Shown here: positions 11,301-22,335 of the stretch, one piece after another
Numbering within the stretch: position 1 is the first letter of the stretch
Layout: each line of letters starts with the position of its first letter
Source of the DNA: Trileptium ribeirensis
Lineage: Eukaryota; Nematoda; Enoplea; Enoplida; Thoracostomopsidae
Assembly: GCA_030248225.1 (NCBI GenBank)
Contig: JASANE010003794.1
Coordinates: forward strand, 1 to 64,000
DNA length: 64,000 nt
Direction: 5' to 3'
Notes under the pieces: model-generated
What the model saw: the letters and a program-made list of their open reading frames with translations, nothing else
Told to the model about the DNA's origin: nothing
The model's database searches: none
Made by a program: the position numbers and the translations under genes

Positions 11301-12881
11301 CATAAGGTAAGTCATAGCTTTAGCACGGTGCTTTCCTCTGATGTATTTCTGTTGGTTTAGTTGACTACCTCAAAACCGTGGGGGTGGGGGTAGACGCGCC
11401 CACGGGTGGGGGGGGGTCGCGCCAATCCCAGGTTTAGGGTAAACACCCCCTGGCCGGCCAAAAGTTTCCTTGGGGGGTCGGCCTCAAAACTAGTGAAAAC
11501 CCGGCAAAAATATTATTCATAGCCACATTATTTATATGTGTATTTACACTAGTCTAAATATATATATTTAGCGGTGACTAAGATTAGCAATAAAGATCAA
11601 TAGATCGTGAAAAATCATTGCTCGAGATCAGTGATTGCTCGAGCATGCTTTGTCCAGCTGAACAGCGAATATCAAAATAATTAGTAATGCCAACAATAAA
11701 ATAATATATAACTAAAAATTATGTTTCAATATCGTATGCCAGGTCTTGGCCCAGCCCAGCGTGCGACTATTTAAATATTGCAGTGCCGTTCACAATATAA
11801 ATTATTGGTAATAGCTTCCGTTCATAAGAACAGTTAAACAAAGCATCGCTGTGTATGTAATAATTTGTATTGTAATTGTAAACTATTTAAGCAATCACTG
11901 ATTTCTCAACTAGGAAATCTCTCAAATTCAGAAACAAATGAGATGACAACTAAGTAAAAATTGAGCAATTTCATGTGGTATGGGTCTGTGGCATAAAAAA
12001 GCTCGTCCGTGGCTTTTGTCTGCAGAGCGATAGGGTACGACTCCTACGGCGATGGAGTGTTCCAGTGCTATTTTAGTGCTGAGATCGTGGTTAATCCACC
12101 GTGGACCATAGCAGACATTGTGTCTGAATATCTAGTTAGTATATAAATAAGTATAATTATTAATTCGATTAACTTTTACTTCAGGAAATGACGTCGTGAA
12201 CAAAATGTTTTCCACAAATTTACGGCCGCACATGCACCACTAAGAATAAGCAGGCGTAATTTGCGTAAGTTTTTGCACTAAGGCACTGCTCCGATACTCG
12301 TCGAGCCGTCAAGCCCCTGGGGGGGTGGTTTTGGCCTCCGAGGGGGTCCGAACCTCAGGGGAAGGGGGTACCCCCCCTGGCCGGCATGTATGATTATAAC
12401 CGTTTGTTTGAAAACCCTAGGGCACATGGAATTTTAGTTCGCCCACCGCTGCTGAGTTAGTTTGAAGTGTTCCACAGAAGTACCATAATTACGTCTATCA
12501 AATTGGCCAAAGTTACACCTTAGCGATGGTGGCAAGAAGTTTCCTACTAATACAGTCATTTGATTGCCAATGCAATTCAAAATCTAAATTTTTGCGACTG
12601 TTCTATTTAAAATATAAAAATCTTTTAATTGTGTTTTATATTAAATTACTTAGCTAACAACACGATAGCTCTTTAAGCTGAAAATTTTTTAGTCTACAGA
12701 GCTACGCCGTCAAACCGCCGAAATTGTTCAGAATAGTACTGTAATTTCACAAATTTTTTTCTTAAAGTAAATTGAGGACTGCTGTGTAATTTCTCAGCAT
12801 GTTTTGTGCTAACATTTATCTAAACATGTACATAATCCATAAAACTAAGTAATAGTGAATGTGGCACAAGTAATAGTAATT
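11301..12881. other. AT-rich spacer with two GC-rich islands
   Basis: No gene found. Two G/C-rich islands (about 11,370-11,510 and 12,295-12,420) share the block ACCCCCCCTGGCCGGC or a one-base-shorter form, plus G runs, so they are copies of one short repeat. The second is followed by GATTATAACCGTTTGTTTG, which recurs near 39,365 and, more weakly, near 55,740. The rest is AT-rich with no open frame of note. Confidence 0.5.
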
Positions 12882-13008
12882 GTCGGGGGTCCACCAGGCT
12901 ATCGGGTCTTAAATCCTTAACATTTGGGTTTTGCACAAATTTCACATTTTCTTTATTGATCGGTCCCAAAATTTATCTTAAAAATCTACTTATTAAAATT
13001 TTGTTTAA
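12882..13008 (+). repeat. LTR 5' fragment, diverged copy
   Basis: It starts TGTCGGGGGTCCACCAGGC and follows the first ~125 bp of the LTRs at 13,233 and 20,912 with many substitutions. It then breaks off and joins directly to sequence matching the internal region just upstream of the 3' LTR. It is an older LTR copy left by a rearrangement. Confidence 0.75.
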
Positions 13009-13232
13009 AGGGAAGGTAATCGTTAGGGATAAAACAGGTGCGGGAGTGAACTCAAGAGGCAAAGTTAAGGGCTTCGGCCCGTGGCGTTTAGGGATTCACC
13101 ACTCAAAACGTCCCCCGCTATCCTCTTAAGAAGCACTCCACTATCTCGTTTGGGAATAAAACCGGGTATGGAAAGTAAAACGCGAGGTGCAAAGAACGGC
13201 ACCAGTGACAGGTGCTGACCGATAACAGGGGA
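13009..13232 (+). repeat. Duplicated 3' internal segment of the LTR element
   Basis: Almost identical to 20,689-20,911, the stretch just before the 3' LTR, including the purine run AACAGGGGA immediately before TGTCGGGG. The LTR at 13,233 therefore has a polypurine-tract-like sequence upstream, as a 3' LTR would, although it also serves as the 5' LTR of the element below. Confidence 0.8.
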
Positions 13233-14094
13233 TGTCGGGGATCCACTAGGCTATCGCGTTTTAAATCCTTAAAATTTGGGGTTTTTCACAATTTTGTTTA
13301 TTAATTGGACCCAAAACTTATCTTAAAAATCTACTTTTTAAAATATTGTTTCCTAACTTAGTTTATACCTAATTTACATAAGTTGACTTAATTAGTCTTA
13401 TTAGCTAACTCAAACTTAATTTGGTTTTTCAGTTTATAGGCAGTCTTGGTCTGGTGTCGCGGAAGTAGCACAGAAACAGAATTGTACTGTTGTTTTATTT
13501 ATTATCTCCAAGTAGTTACCTAGATAATAGGTCGCTTTGTCGTCAGCTTCTAACTGGAATCGAGTTTTTTGTTTGTATAGTTTATAAAAATTGACCGATA
13601 GTACTATAGTGTTATTATAAAGGACGTGCTAGCTTATTCGTTTACGGATTTGATTAGTTTACGGATGACGCAAAGAATTGCGTATTTTTACGCGCCTACT
13701 AACATTTTGGCTGTCTGCTTTACTTAGAAGGAGCTTATACTCGGAACCTTTAGCGGCTAACTAACATTTTAGGACACGTCTATAGTCGGGTTTCCGCTTC
13801 GTGACTTATCGATTGCTGTGTTATTATTGGAGCGCAAAGAATGCGCGGAACTATGACTGGCGTGTAGCGGATTAGGACTAGTAAGGGCGTCGAATAAGCC
13901 GGTCACCGAGCTGCCACAACACAAATAAGTATATGTAATCGTTATTAGTTTAATTAATAATAATATTCTTCCTTATAAAATCGAAGTAGAAGGTGGCAAT
14001 AAGACTCAATAGGAGTCACAGTATAGTAGAAACGTATTAGGTTTAGTAATACTTTAAAAATTTCGGCCCTTGTGTGTCGAGTGAGCGGTAACCA
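13233..14094 (+). repeat. 5' LTR
   Basis: Begins TGTCGGGGATCC and matches the 3' LTR until GGTAAC, where homology stops. The end in this copy reads GGTAACCA, giving the usual TG...CA termini, although the last two bases are not shared with the 3' copy. No clear tRNA primer-binding site was recognised just downstream. Confidence 0.8.
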
Positions 14095-15435
14095 GGGTGA
14101 GAGAGCAGGTGGGACTTGAAAATATTAGTAGTGTAGTGTAACTGCGTCGTCTGGCAGCCTTCCGGTGTCGTCGGCGTAGGAGCATTATTCTTGAATAGAC
14201 CGGGCGAGTAAGGGGACTGGACTACCAAAAACTTGAGCACCATACCTAAAGACCAGTATCGTCATCCGTGCGGGGGTATACGCTGAACAAACTTCAACTG
14301 CATAGTAGTCGACCCCTACTGTACAGTTTTAATAACGTGGTCTGGCAGCCGTCCGGTGTCGGCCTGTTTAAAATAACTGGCACTATTAGTGTAAATTTAA
14401 GGCTTAGGTTGAGGTAATTACATAATCGCATGGTGCACTCGCCTTCCGGGAGTGTGTTGTATTAAAGCCATAATCTTATTAAAGTAATAGATAAAATAAA
14501 CCCTAATCATTATCGCTCAAGTGTAACCCTTAAACAATAGCTTTGATAACTTAGGGACAAGGAATATGTCAAGTAGTCGGTAGCTTTAACTTAACCTAAT
14601 AACTAAAGTTCTAGATAGGGATTGTCGAAAACACCGAAATTAGTGGTCGAAGTGCACAGCGAAAGTGAAACGTCAGACTGTGCAAAAAAACCAGTGGTGA
14701 ATAAGTGTGAGCTGAAAACAATCCAGTACTAAAGAAAAGTACTGTTATTTATTAACGAGTGCTCAATTAACGGTATCGAAGAACTAGTGCGAAGCTGGTG
14801 TGTGCAAAAATACGATACGACAGACCAGTACCGAGGCTTTTCGAATCGAGCACCAAGGTAAGTACGTATTAAGAGACGGTTATCAAAAATAGGGCCGAAA
14901 GCAATCAGCGGTGTTATTATAATTCTAATATTTTATCGTACGTTGTCGTAAACCTTATATATCCGTGTCTGTTGACCGAATATCTGGAAGGCGAGCAATA
15001 GAGCAGAACAAGGATCACACCGCGTCGCGAAATATAGGGAACTAGTACCGCTCACAAAAGTAAGATGTGCGCCATACCAAGCGTCCCACCAGCATTCTCC
15101 TGGCCACACCTCGAACCACACAATCCTTCGGTGACGAATCTCGTCCCCTTTTTAATTACAATAGCCGACATAAGGAAAAATCCCCATCCAACCCCTACCC
15201 CCAACAAAACCAAACAAAATAACATAATTCACCTTGCTGACCAATTCACCTTGTTGTGTAAAAGTGGGGCAGTCTAAAAAAATTTATATAGTGGTATTTT
15301 CGAAATCCAAAAATCAATCCCCAGCCCTAAACAAGGCAAAAGCCAAAGTAGAACTTATATATACGGTAGTAGCAATTAGTAGACCTCATAACCAGGACGT
15401 TTTTACGCAAGCATGTTTAAATTTTAAAATACTAA
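14095..15435 (+). other. Leader of the LTR element
   Basis: No open frame of note. A near-repeat of TCTGGCAGCCKTCCGGTGTCG occurs near 14,151 and 14,341. A sequence resembling a splice donor (AAGGTAAGTA) lies at about 14,851. Long untranslated leaders are common in LTR elements; any function for this repeat is unknown. Confidence 0.4.
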
Positions 15436-15938
15436 ATGCCACTTCAGAGAACGCCACCCAGCGCAGAAATTTCGAAAGAATCGACAATGGAAGAAAAGAA
15501 CGTCGAAAACGGAAAACCGACGACGACAAGTCAGAACATACTGGAAGGACCGAAAGAAACAACGCAAGAACCAGACCCGACTGCAATCAAGCCAGAAAAC
15601 CAAGAGCAACGACAAAACGGAAGAAGCTTACAGGAAACGTATACCGAAACGTTTCAAGAAGAACCATGCAACGACCGATTATTCGCAACAACACATGACC
15701 GCGAAAAGAAATGCGAGAAGCGATACGAAAACTGCAACAGCAAAAAGAAGGACAGTTGCAATTTATAAAGAAACATGCAACTTTGATCAAAGAATTACAA
15801 CAATTATGTCAAAGCTTCGATCAAAACGAATCAGAGACTCCACCGGCACAACCAAGAAAAGAATCGCAAAATGCCGATGACGATGAAGGAATTGAAATGT
15901 GGCAAGACAACGTATATCAACGAAAACCCTTCAACTGA
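15436..15938 (+). CDS. Charged ORFs upstream of gag, broken
   Basis: Two overlapping frames are open here. 15,436-15,768 (MPLQRTPPSAEISKES...) is rich in Glu, Lys, Gln and Thr. 15,711-15,938 begins MREAIRKLQQQKEGQLQFIK and continues with a helical, coiled-coil-like stretch (LIKELQQLCQSFDQ) and an acidic end (DDDEGIE). The change of frame near 15,720 suggests one ancestral ORF with a frameshift. I recognise no domain; position and composition suit the N-terminal part of a gag polyprotein. Confidence 0.4.
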
Positions 15939-15949
15939 GGCCAAGTACG

Positions 15950-17150
15950 GACGGTACCGAACAACGACAAAAAATTACGGTCAAGAATACCCAATAACAA
16001 TTACGGTCAACGACCAAGAAGTAACCGGTGCAAAAAGAAGCACAATCGAGATTTACGAGCAACAAAACAACCGAGCAAAAATGATCAAAATAAACCAATA
16101 ATCGATGAATATCGAACGCAATTCGGTGCAATCGGTGCAAGTCAAAAGCAACCCAACATAAACCGAAGTACATCCAATACAAACGTCGAATATTTCGGTG
16201 CAATCATAGAACGAACCGGTGCAAAATCAATACGACCCAAAGCAAACCAAGATCAGTTTTTGCGTTAATTACGACTCTTACAGTGCAATCAACGACCAAC
16301 CTAGAACAACTCAAACACGATTCCGTAAACCGAGATAAAAGCGACACGAACCACGTTCAATTCGGTGCGAATAACGATCAATTGAAAGGTGCAAAGAAAG
16401 GCCAATTCGGTGCAACCCAAACGCGACTTATCGTGAACCGAGATCAACCCGAGCCAAATTGCGATCAAACCGGTGCAAGTCAAAACCGATTTAACGCCAA
16501 CGGTGGTCAATCCGACATAGATTACGGTCAATTCGGTGCAATTCAAATGCAAACCAACGCAAACCCGGAAGAATTCGGTGCAAAACAATATCGAATTGGC
16601 ACGAATTAACTGCGGTACAACACTAACCGAGGCCAAATCGACATAGATTATGGTCAATTCGGTGCAATCCCAATGCAACCCAACGTAGACTCGGAACAAT
16701 TCGGTGCAAACTGCAATGAAATCAGTGCAAACCAATATCGAGCGGACATGAACCAAATGCCACACAACACAAGCCAAGGCCAGGTTTACCCGAACCACGA
16801 ACGATTTGGCACAAATCAAGAACAAACCGGTGCAAATAAAGAACGAACCGGTGCATGTCAAACGGTGAACACATGGAACCAAGTGCAACCATCAAAAACC
16901 GGTACAATACAAAACGACGCGTATGGATATTGCGGTGCAACCCCTATGGTACCGCAATACAATCAAATGCCAATCGCGGGAAGCAATTCGATGATCAACC
17001 CTGGGGTACCATTGGCAACAGCAACACCATACGTATATCAATATCATCAACCACAACAAGTCAAATCAACAATTTAATGACAATGAATCAACAGTTGATC
17101 GAAGTATTGGCCAAAGAAACACTGCAAGTACCGAATACGACTCAACAATA
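15950..17150 (+). CDS. Q/N-rich domain with repeated FGA/TGA motifs
   Basis: The octamer CGGTGCAA recurs more than a dozen times, mostly as ATTCGGTGCAA or ACCGGTGCAA. In one frame (16,283-17,077, broken only by TAA at 16,607-16,609) it encodes QFGAN, QFGAT, QTGAS, EFGAK, QTGAN and similar motifs, spaced roughly 6 to 23 residues apart in Asn/Gln-rich sequence. The last part turns Pro/Tyr/Gln-rich (VYQYHQPQQ). Similar copies at 16,030-16,230 lie in other frames, so the array has suffered indels. It precedes the capsid-like domain. Low-complexity Q/N-rich sequence of this kind is often disordered or self-associating; that role is an inference. Confidence 0.6.
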
Positions 17151-17160
17151 AATTGGCCAA

Positions 17161-17832
17161 GCGATCACGGTCAAGATGGAAAACGAAACCCGGAACCTGC
17201 GATCGTATAAAGGCGACAGCAGCTTCGAAAAATTTTACAAAGAACTCGAAAAAGCGTTAGCCCAACACGGGAATGACGAAGAACAAGAGAAGCTGCGGGT
17301 CCTGAAAGCGAAGATGCGCGGGAAATCGGAAGATTATTTGGAGGTATTGCCACTCGAGAAAGCTAAAGAACTGCACAACTACGACGAATTGGCTAAGAAA
17401 TTTAAGGAAAGATTCGATATACCGAAGACGTTGACGAACCATATGAACAAGTTGCAAAGTCTACGGCAAACTGGAACGGTCAACGACTTCGTTGATTGTC
17501 TACGGGTCTATGCAACAAGACATCTGACCGCAAATAGTATACCTGAATCAATCGTTGAAGAGGTCCTCAAATCCGCGTTGATTATCCGGTTAAAAACTGA
17601 GTACAAGTCAACAGATTTGGCGACCCAGAATACAAAGACCACCGCAACGGTGGAACAATCAACCGATGCAAGTACCACAATGACAACCACAATAGCAACA
17701 AATCGTAGAACCGTGGACGATGCCCACGACAGTGATACAACCACAGAACAATATGAGTTATCAGCAACCGGTGCAACCATATTACGAACAGATGGAAATT
17801 CAAGAACCAACGCCGCAAGTGATGTATTCTAG
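17161..17832 (+). CDS. Gag capsid-like domain (retrotransposon gag)
   Basis: The frame from 17,176 starts MENETRNLRSYKGDSSFEKF and reads as an all-helical capsid for about 150 residues: FEKFYKELEKALAQHG, then EKLRVLKAKMRGKSEDYLEVL, YDELAKKFKERFDIPK, and a final segment with DFVDCLRVYATRHL. The order hydrophobic-F, LKxxMxGKAxxxL-like and YxxLxxxFxxRF is that of the Retrotrans_gag family. After about codon 155 the frame becomes Thr-rich with no domain character, while the gag-like reading moves to another frame (17,720 on), so a frameshift near 17,630 is likely. Identification as gag is good; the lineage (Metaviridae) is less certain. Confidence 0.75.
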   Translation, partial: AITVKMENETRNLRSYKGDSSFEKFYKELEKALAQHGNDEEQEKLRVLKAKMRGKSEDYLEVLPLEKAKELHNYDELAKKFKERFDIPKTLTNHMNKLQSLRQTGTVNDFVDCLRVYATRHLTANSIPESIVEEVLKSALIIRLKTEYKSTDLATQNTKTTATVEQSTDASTTMTTTIATNRRTVDDAHDSDTTTEQYELSATGATILRTDGNSRTNAASDVF

Positions 17833-18025
17833 GCAAGTACCTCTGCAACCAACGCAACCACAAAAGAATTGGCAACAACAAAGAATGCCAGTAACAGTGA
17901 CAAATCGACAAACGTTGACGAACAAAACGCCACCAAGGTGCGACAATTATGGAAAGTTGGGCCACAGAACAGAACAATGTTCTTCGAGAAACGTAGGACA
18001 AAATGTAAGAGAAATGCGAACATAG
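17720..18025 (+). CDS. Gag C-terminal part with defective zinc knuckle
   Basis: This frame is Gln/Pro-rich (YQQPVQPYYEQ, PLQPTQPQKNWQQQ) and then contains CDNYGKLGHRTEQC. That fits the gag nucleocapsid CX2CX4HX4C pattern except that the second Cys is Tyr, so zinc binding by this copy should be impaired. It directly continues the capsid-like domain in a different frame. Confidence 0.7.
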   Translation: MPTTVIQPQNNMSYQQPVQPYYEQMEIQEPTPQVMYSRQVPLQPTQPQKNWQQQRMPVTVTNRQTLTNKTPPRCDNYGKLGHRTEQCSSRNVGQNVREMRT

Positions 18026-18059
18026 AACCAACACCAGAATCAAAACCGATATAGGATGG

Positions 18060-19079
18060 TATCAAGTCGACTGATTCCCTGATTCCGCAAAATGAGCAAA
18101 CGAACAATTAACCAACAAGAACAAGTGGAGTACAGCAAAAAACGAACAGTCAAATAGAACCAAAGAATATCGAAGATATATCGGCAGATGAAAAAGAAAA
18201 AATTGTGGAAGTGGGTCAAATCGCATTACGAGAAAAACAAAAACAGATAATGAAGGCAGTACAAGAAGATGCAAAGCGACAAGATGAATCCTTGGAAACA
18301 TTAGCTGCGGCAGATGACTTTTGGGAAACGTTAGCAGGTTCGAAGGACCAAAAGAAAGCCGAAAAGCCAACACAATAAGTAGAACGGAAGCAACAGATAG
18401 TGGCAAATAATCGGAAAGAAAAAACGATACTAGACAAAGCGTCAAGCCTTGAAGAAATCAATGACGAAGGGCATGAACAATCATCATTCGCGGAAGTAGT
18501 AAGAAAAATGAAAGAAAAAGAAGGCGACGTACCAAGCGTCTGATCATATGAAGTCACTAATCGATTGATACAAAGAGTGGACTCCCAACAACAAAAAGAA
18601 TTGGCGAAAGAAACCAGAAAAGAACAACGTACACAAAAATCCTTAAGAGCTCCAAATCACGAGCCACCAAAAGCGAAAAACAACCGAACAAGTTCCTCAC
18701 AACTTGAGTCTACAGAAAGTAGACTTGAAAGCTCCGAACAATCTGAATGTGGGAAGAAGTCTTCGGAACGAAGACGCGAATACGGTCCACCACAACCACG
18801 AAATACAGACGGTTCAAGTTGCAGAAACGAACAGAAACGTTACTATTTGTCTGCAAGAAAACAGTGTGAACTTAGTGATCTGGTAGTTAGCAGAGGACAG
18901 CACCATAAAAACGCGAAAAAAGAAAGGAACAACAACGAATATGATACGCTCCAGTGCGGTACCAACAACGGAAAGAAACGAAAGCAAACGAAAAAGAAAG
19001 AAATCCTCAAAGTGTAGAACAAACCTCAAGTCAAAACACAATGCCATGGTCATAGAAACTCGAGAAACCGAAATCGCCC
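18060..19079 (+). pseudogene. Charged ORF remnants of the LTR element
   Basis: A frame across about 18,150-18,543 reads as Glu/Lys/Gln-rich helical sequence (EKIVEVGQIALREKQKQIM; SSFAEVVRKMKEKEGDV) with one stop at 18,376-18,378. A second frame at 18,565-19,017 and a third at 18,704-18,886 (with NRNVTICLQENSVNLVIW) follow. None shows a protease, RT or RNase H motif. I read this as the remains of one or more ORFs of the element. Confidence 0.35.
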
Positions 19080-19695
19080 ACTGAAAGATGTGAAGAAAAG
19101 GCAGCAAAGTCCGTATTAGATATAAACATTGTGGCAAGAATGGAGCTGAAACAGAAGCAAGAGTTCGTTTATGGTTCAACGGTATGGTCGAAATGCTATT
19201 TTGTGGACAAAGAAGGAAGGTATGGAAACCACGAAAGATGATAAAAGCCAAGTCCAAAAAGATTACGAGGAAAGAAAAAGAAGAGAGAAACAAGAAAAGT
19301 GGACGCATCAAAGACAGGAGCGAATAGACCAAGCACTATGGCAACCGATCGAACGCCCGATTAGAAAGAAAATCAAAGACGAACAGATTGACGAGAACCT
19401 GGTCGAAACGTTAAGCCATCCTGCGAAGATATTCGAAATATATGAGCCTGGTACCGACCTACCAAGACAGCATGTGCTATCAGAAATGAGAGCAATTCAG
19501 AAGTTGTTCAGCAAAAAAATGGAGAGAATGGACGAAATTATCACAAAAAGGGAAAGCGCATGGAAGAAAAAGTACCAAAAAGAGCACAAACGACGCAAAG
19601 AAGTGGAAGAAATGGTCGAGAGAACAAATCGCATCGTAACGACAAATGGCCGAATAATTCTGTCAAGCAACTGGTTGCTAAAACAACAACGATAG
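19080..19695 (+). CDS. Coiled-coil ORF inside the LTR element
   Basis: The frame at 19,171-19,695 (174 codons) has long charged helices (DYEERKRREKQEKW; KKMERMDEIITKRESAWKK) flanking a less charged segment with PAKIFEIYEPGTDLP. A different frame just upstream (19,140 on: MELKQKQEFVYGSTVWSKC) seems to join it through a frameshift near 19,200. I recognise no family. It lies where pol would be expected but shows no RT or integrase signature. It could be a captured gene fragment or an accessory ORF. Confidence 0.4.
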
Positions 19696-20688
19696 GAAAC
19701 CCCAAATGCGCTGGAAATTGTGAAGAACAAACCGAGTATCGGTGACCAAAAAGAGAATTCGAAATCAACACTCGTTGAACAAAAGGAACCTAAATCCGCA
19801 ATCGGTGTCCAAAAGAACAACAAAACTCGAGGTTGATGAGGTGGCGAACCGTCCGAACGTCGCTTCCTCACCAAATCTTAGTTGATCAGGAAGGCAAATA
19901 ATGAGGGAAGGGAGGACCGGTTGCCATCCGTACGGGGCACTGGGAATCCCAGAACTCATATCGACCTAAAATGATCAATAAGATGAGAGCCGGAACGGAA
20001 TCAACAAAGGACGAAGGACAACGGATTTGGAATGACGACGACAAGACCGAATAAAGAATCGATTCCGAAACGGTATAAACCGACGACGGAACGACAATCG
20101 AATCAAAACCGAAATAATTCGGTGATAGACGATAATGACCATAGAGCCGGTGCATTACGAAACCGGTGACAATTTTCCCAACGACGTGAGATCCGTCGCC
20201 CCGAAGAAATGACAGTGATCTCAAACATTGAATCTTAACCATACGATCGACAAAGACGATCATTGTCGCGACGGACCCCATCCCAGATCAAAAAGACGAC
20301 ATAATAATACCTATAGTAATAGTGCCAAAAATAACCCTGCCTAGTCCAGTCCAAAGAAGAAACCCCAAATTTGCAAAACAAAAATGTTACATTTTTTGTT
20401 AATAATTGTTGTGTTATTAATGTGTCTTAACTAATCATATATTATTTTCAGGCTTTTTAGTTCTAAATTTTGGGGGAGACCGCAAGTCCGAAGAACCGGG
20501 TAACAAAGAAAGAAGAGTAAATCGGGAAGGTTTACAAAAGAAGAAATAAATAGGGACAGATTTGAATGAATAAATCGGGAAGGTAATAAGGGCCGGTTGA
20601 TTGAAGATTGATGAATCTGGATTTGGAAGCGTCAGTGGAAGACGCAATCTGGACGAAGGGGGTAAATGGTAATGAAAGAAGGAAAAAA
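19696..20688 (+). other. 3' untranslated part of the LTR element
   Basis: No motif recognised. Frames are short on the plus strand, and the minus-strand frames look like shadows of the skewed composition. Confidence 0.4.
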
Positions 20689-20911
20689 GGGAAGGTAATC
20701 GTTAGGGATAAAACAGGTGCGGGAGTGAACTCAAGAGGCAAAGTTAAGGGCTTCGGCCCGTGGTGTTTAGGGATTCACCACTCAAAACGTCCCCCGCTAT
20801 CCTCTTAAGAAGCACTCCACTATCTCGTTTGGGAATAAAACCGGGTATGGAAAATAAAACGTGAGGTGCAAAGAACGGCACCAGTGACAGGTGCTGACCG
20901 ATAACAGGGGA
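20689..20911 (+). other. 3' internal segment with polypurine tract
   Basis: A purine-rich run near 20,683-20,708 and the final AACAGGGGA before the LTR are plausible plus-strand primer (polypurine tract) sequences. Nearly identical to 13,009-13,232. Confidence 0.6.
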
Positions 20912-21760
20912 TGTCGGGGATCCACTAGGCTATCGCGTCTTAAATCCTTAAAATTTGGGGTTTTTCACAATTTTGTTTATTAATTGGACCCAAAACTTAT
21001 CTTAAAAATCTACTTTTTAAAATATTGTTTCCTAACTTAGTTTATACCTAATTTACATAAGTTGACTTAATTAGTCTTATTAGCTAACTCAAACTTAATT
21101 TTGTTTTTCAGTTTATAGGCAGTCTTGGTCTGGTGTCACGGAAATAGCACAGAAACGGAATTGTACTGTTGTTTATTTTTGTTAGTTTTATATATATATA
21201 TTATCTCCAAGTGGTTACCTAGATAGTAGGTCGCTTTGTACGTCAGCTTCTAACTGGAATCGAGTTTCTTATTCCTTGTATAGTTTATAAAAATTCACCG
21301 AGAGCGCTATAGTGTTATTATAAAGGACGTGCTAGCTTGAATTGCGTAGTTTTACGTGCCTACTATATAACATTTTGGCGGTCTGCTTTACTGAGAAGGA
21401 CCTTATACTCGGCCCTTCTAGCGGCTAACTAATATTTTAGGACACGTCTATAGTCGGGTTTCCGCTTCGTGACTTATCGATTGCTGTATTAATGTTGGAG
21501 CGCAAAGCATGCGCGGAACTATGACTGGCGTATAGCGGATTAGGATTACTAAGGGCGTCGAATAAGCCGGGCACCGAGCAGCCACAACCCAAATAAGCAT
21601 CTGTAATCGTTATTAGTTTAATTAATAATAATATTCTTCATTATAAAATCGAAGTAGAAAGTGGCAATAAGACTCAATAGGAGCGATAGTATAGTAGAAA
21701 CGTATTAGGTTTAGTAATACTTTAAAAATTTCGGCCCATGTGTGTCTAGTGAATGGTAAC
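20912..21760 (+). repeat. 3' LTR
   Basis: Begins TGTCGGGGATCC and pairs with the 5' LTR throughout. It has a short TATATATATA expansion near 21,190 and lacks the ~45-bp block found in the 5' copy. The match ends at GGTAAC, where LINE-like sequence starts. Confidence 0.8.
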
Positions 21761-22285
21761 GCTGCTTCCTCAACTCACAACACGCTTGAACAGATCCACG
21801 ACTCGATCTTCTCCTCAAACTCCAGGAAGATGTCCCTTCACTGTCCGCCGCCGTGCGAGCTGCGTCAGCCTTCACTGCTCTGGGTACCACTGGTCCCTCA
21901 AGTTCTTCGAACGATCCAACCAATCTAGTCTTCACTATTCGTCCCTCATTCGCTGATGAGGCATCCCGGCATGCTGGTCCCAGAGATCGGGTCGCCTACG
22001 CTCACCAAATTGACGACGAGGAAGCCAAACGCTGCCGATGTCTCGTCCTCACCGGGCTCCCCGAACAAGGCCACGATCTTGAAGAAGCAACAGCGATCAT
22101 CAAATTCTTGCATTCATCTGCCAGCGTAGAACAAGTTTTCTGTATGGGTATGCTTCATCCTCCCATCGCCTAAGCACTGTTGAACAGAGTCATGGAAGAC
22201 CGAGACTTCGAAAACTTCGCCTGGCCTCATCAAAGGTCGTCAAATCCAGTGCTCAAAGAAGCAAAGAAACTTCGTCAGTATCCTG

Positions 22286-22335
22286 AATATAAATATATAT
22301 ATTCCGGATATAATAATATAAATATATATTTATGA
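22286..22335. repeat. AT microsatellite in LINE
   Basis: TATAAATATATAT runs, two near-copies on either side of a TTCCGGATATAATA spacer. Confidence 0.7.

Larger units (their letters stand above)
13233..21760 (+). mobile_element. LTR retroelement with gag but no recognisable pol
   Basis: Two long direct repeats (13,233-14,094 and 20,912-21,760) enclose about 6.8 kb. The interior reads, in order: leader; Lys/Glu/Gln-rich ORFs; a Q/N-rich repeat domain; a gag capsid-like domain; a broken zinc knuckle; charged ORF remnants; and a coiled-coil ORF. I found no YXDD reverse transcriptase box, RNase H, DTG/DSG protease or integrase motif in any plus-strand frame, so it is a non-autonomous or heavily reduced element, inferred to be gypsy-like (Metaviridae) from the capsid. 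LTRs differ by many substitutions plus a ~45-bp block near 13,638-13,685 present only in the 5' copy, so insertion is not recent. Confidence 0.75.

Noticed and set aside
16301..16888. 195-codon minus-strand ORF rich in Cys, Val and Leu
   Set aside because: It is the antisense shadow of the CGGTGCAA repeat array, which reads as the Q/N-rich domain on the plus strand.
17508..19332. Several hydrophobic minus-strand ORFs resembling membrane proteins
   Set aside because: Antisense of Gln/Lys/Asn-rich gag-type sequence gives Leu/Phe/Val-rich frames; no independent evidence.
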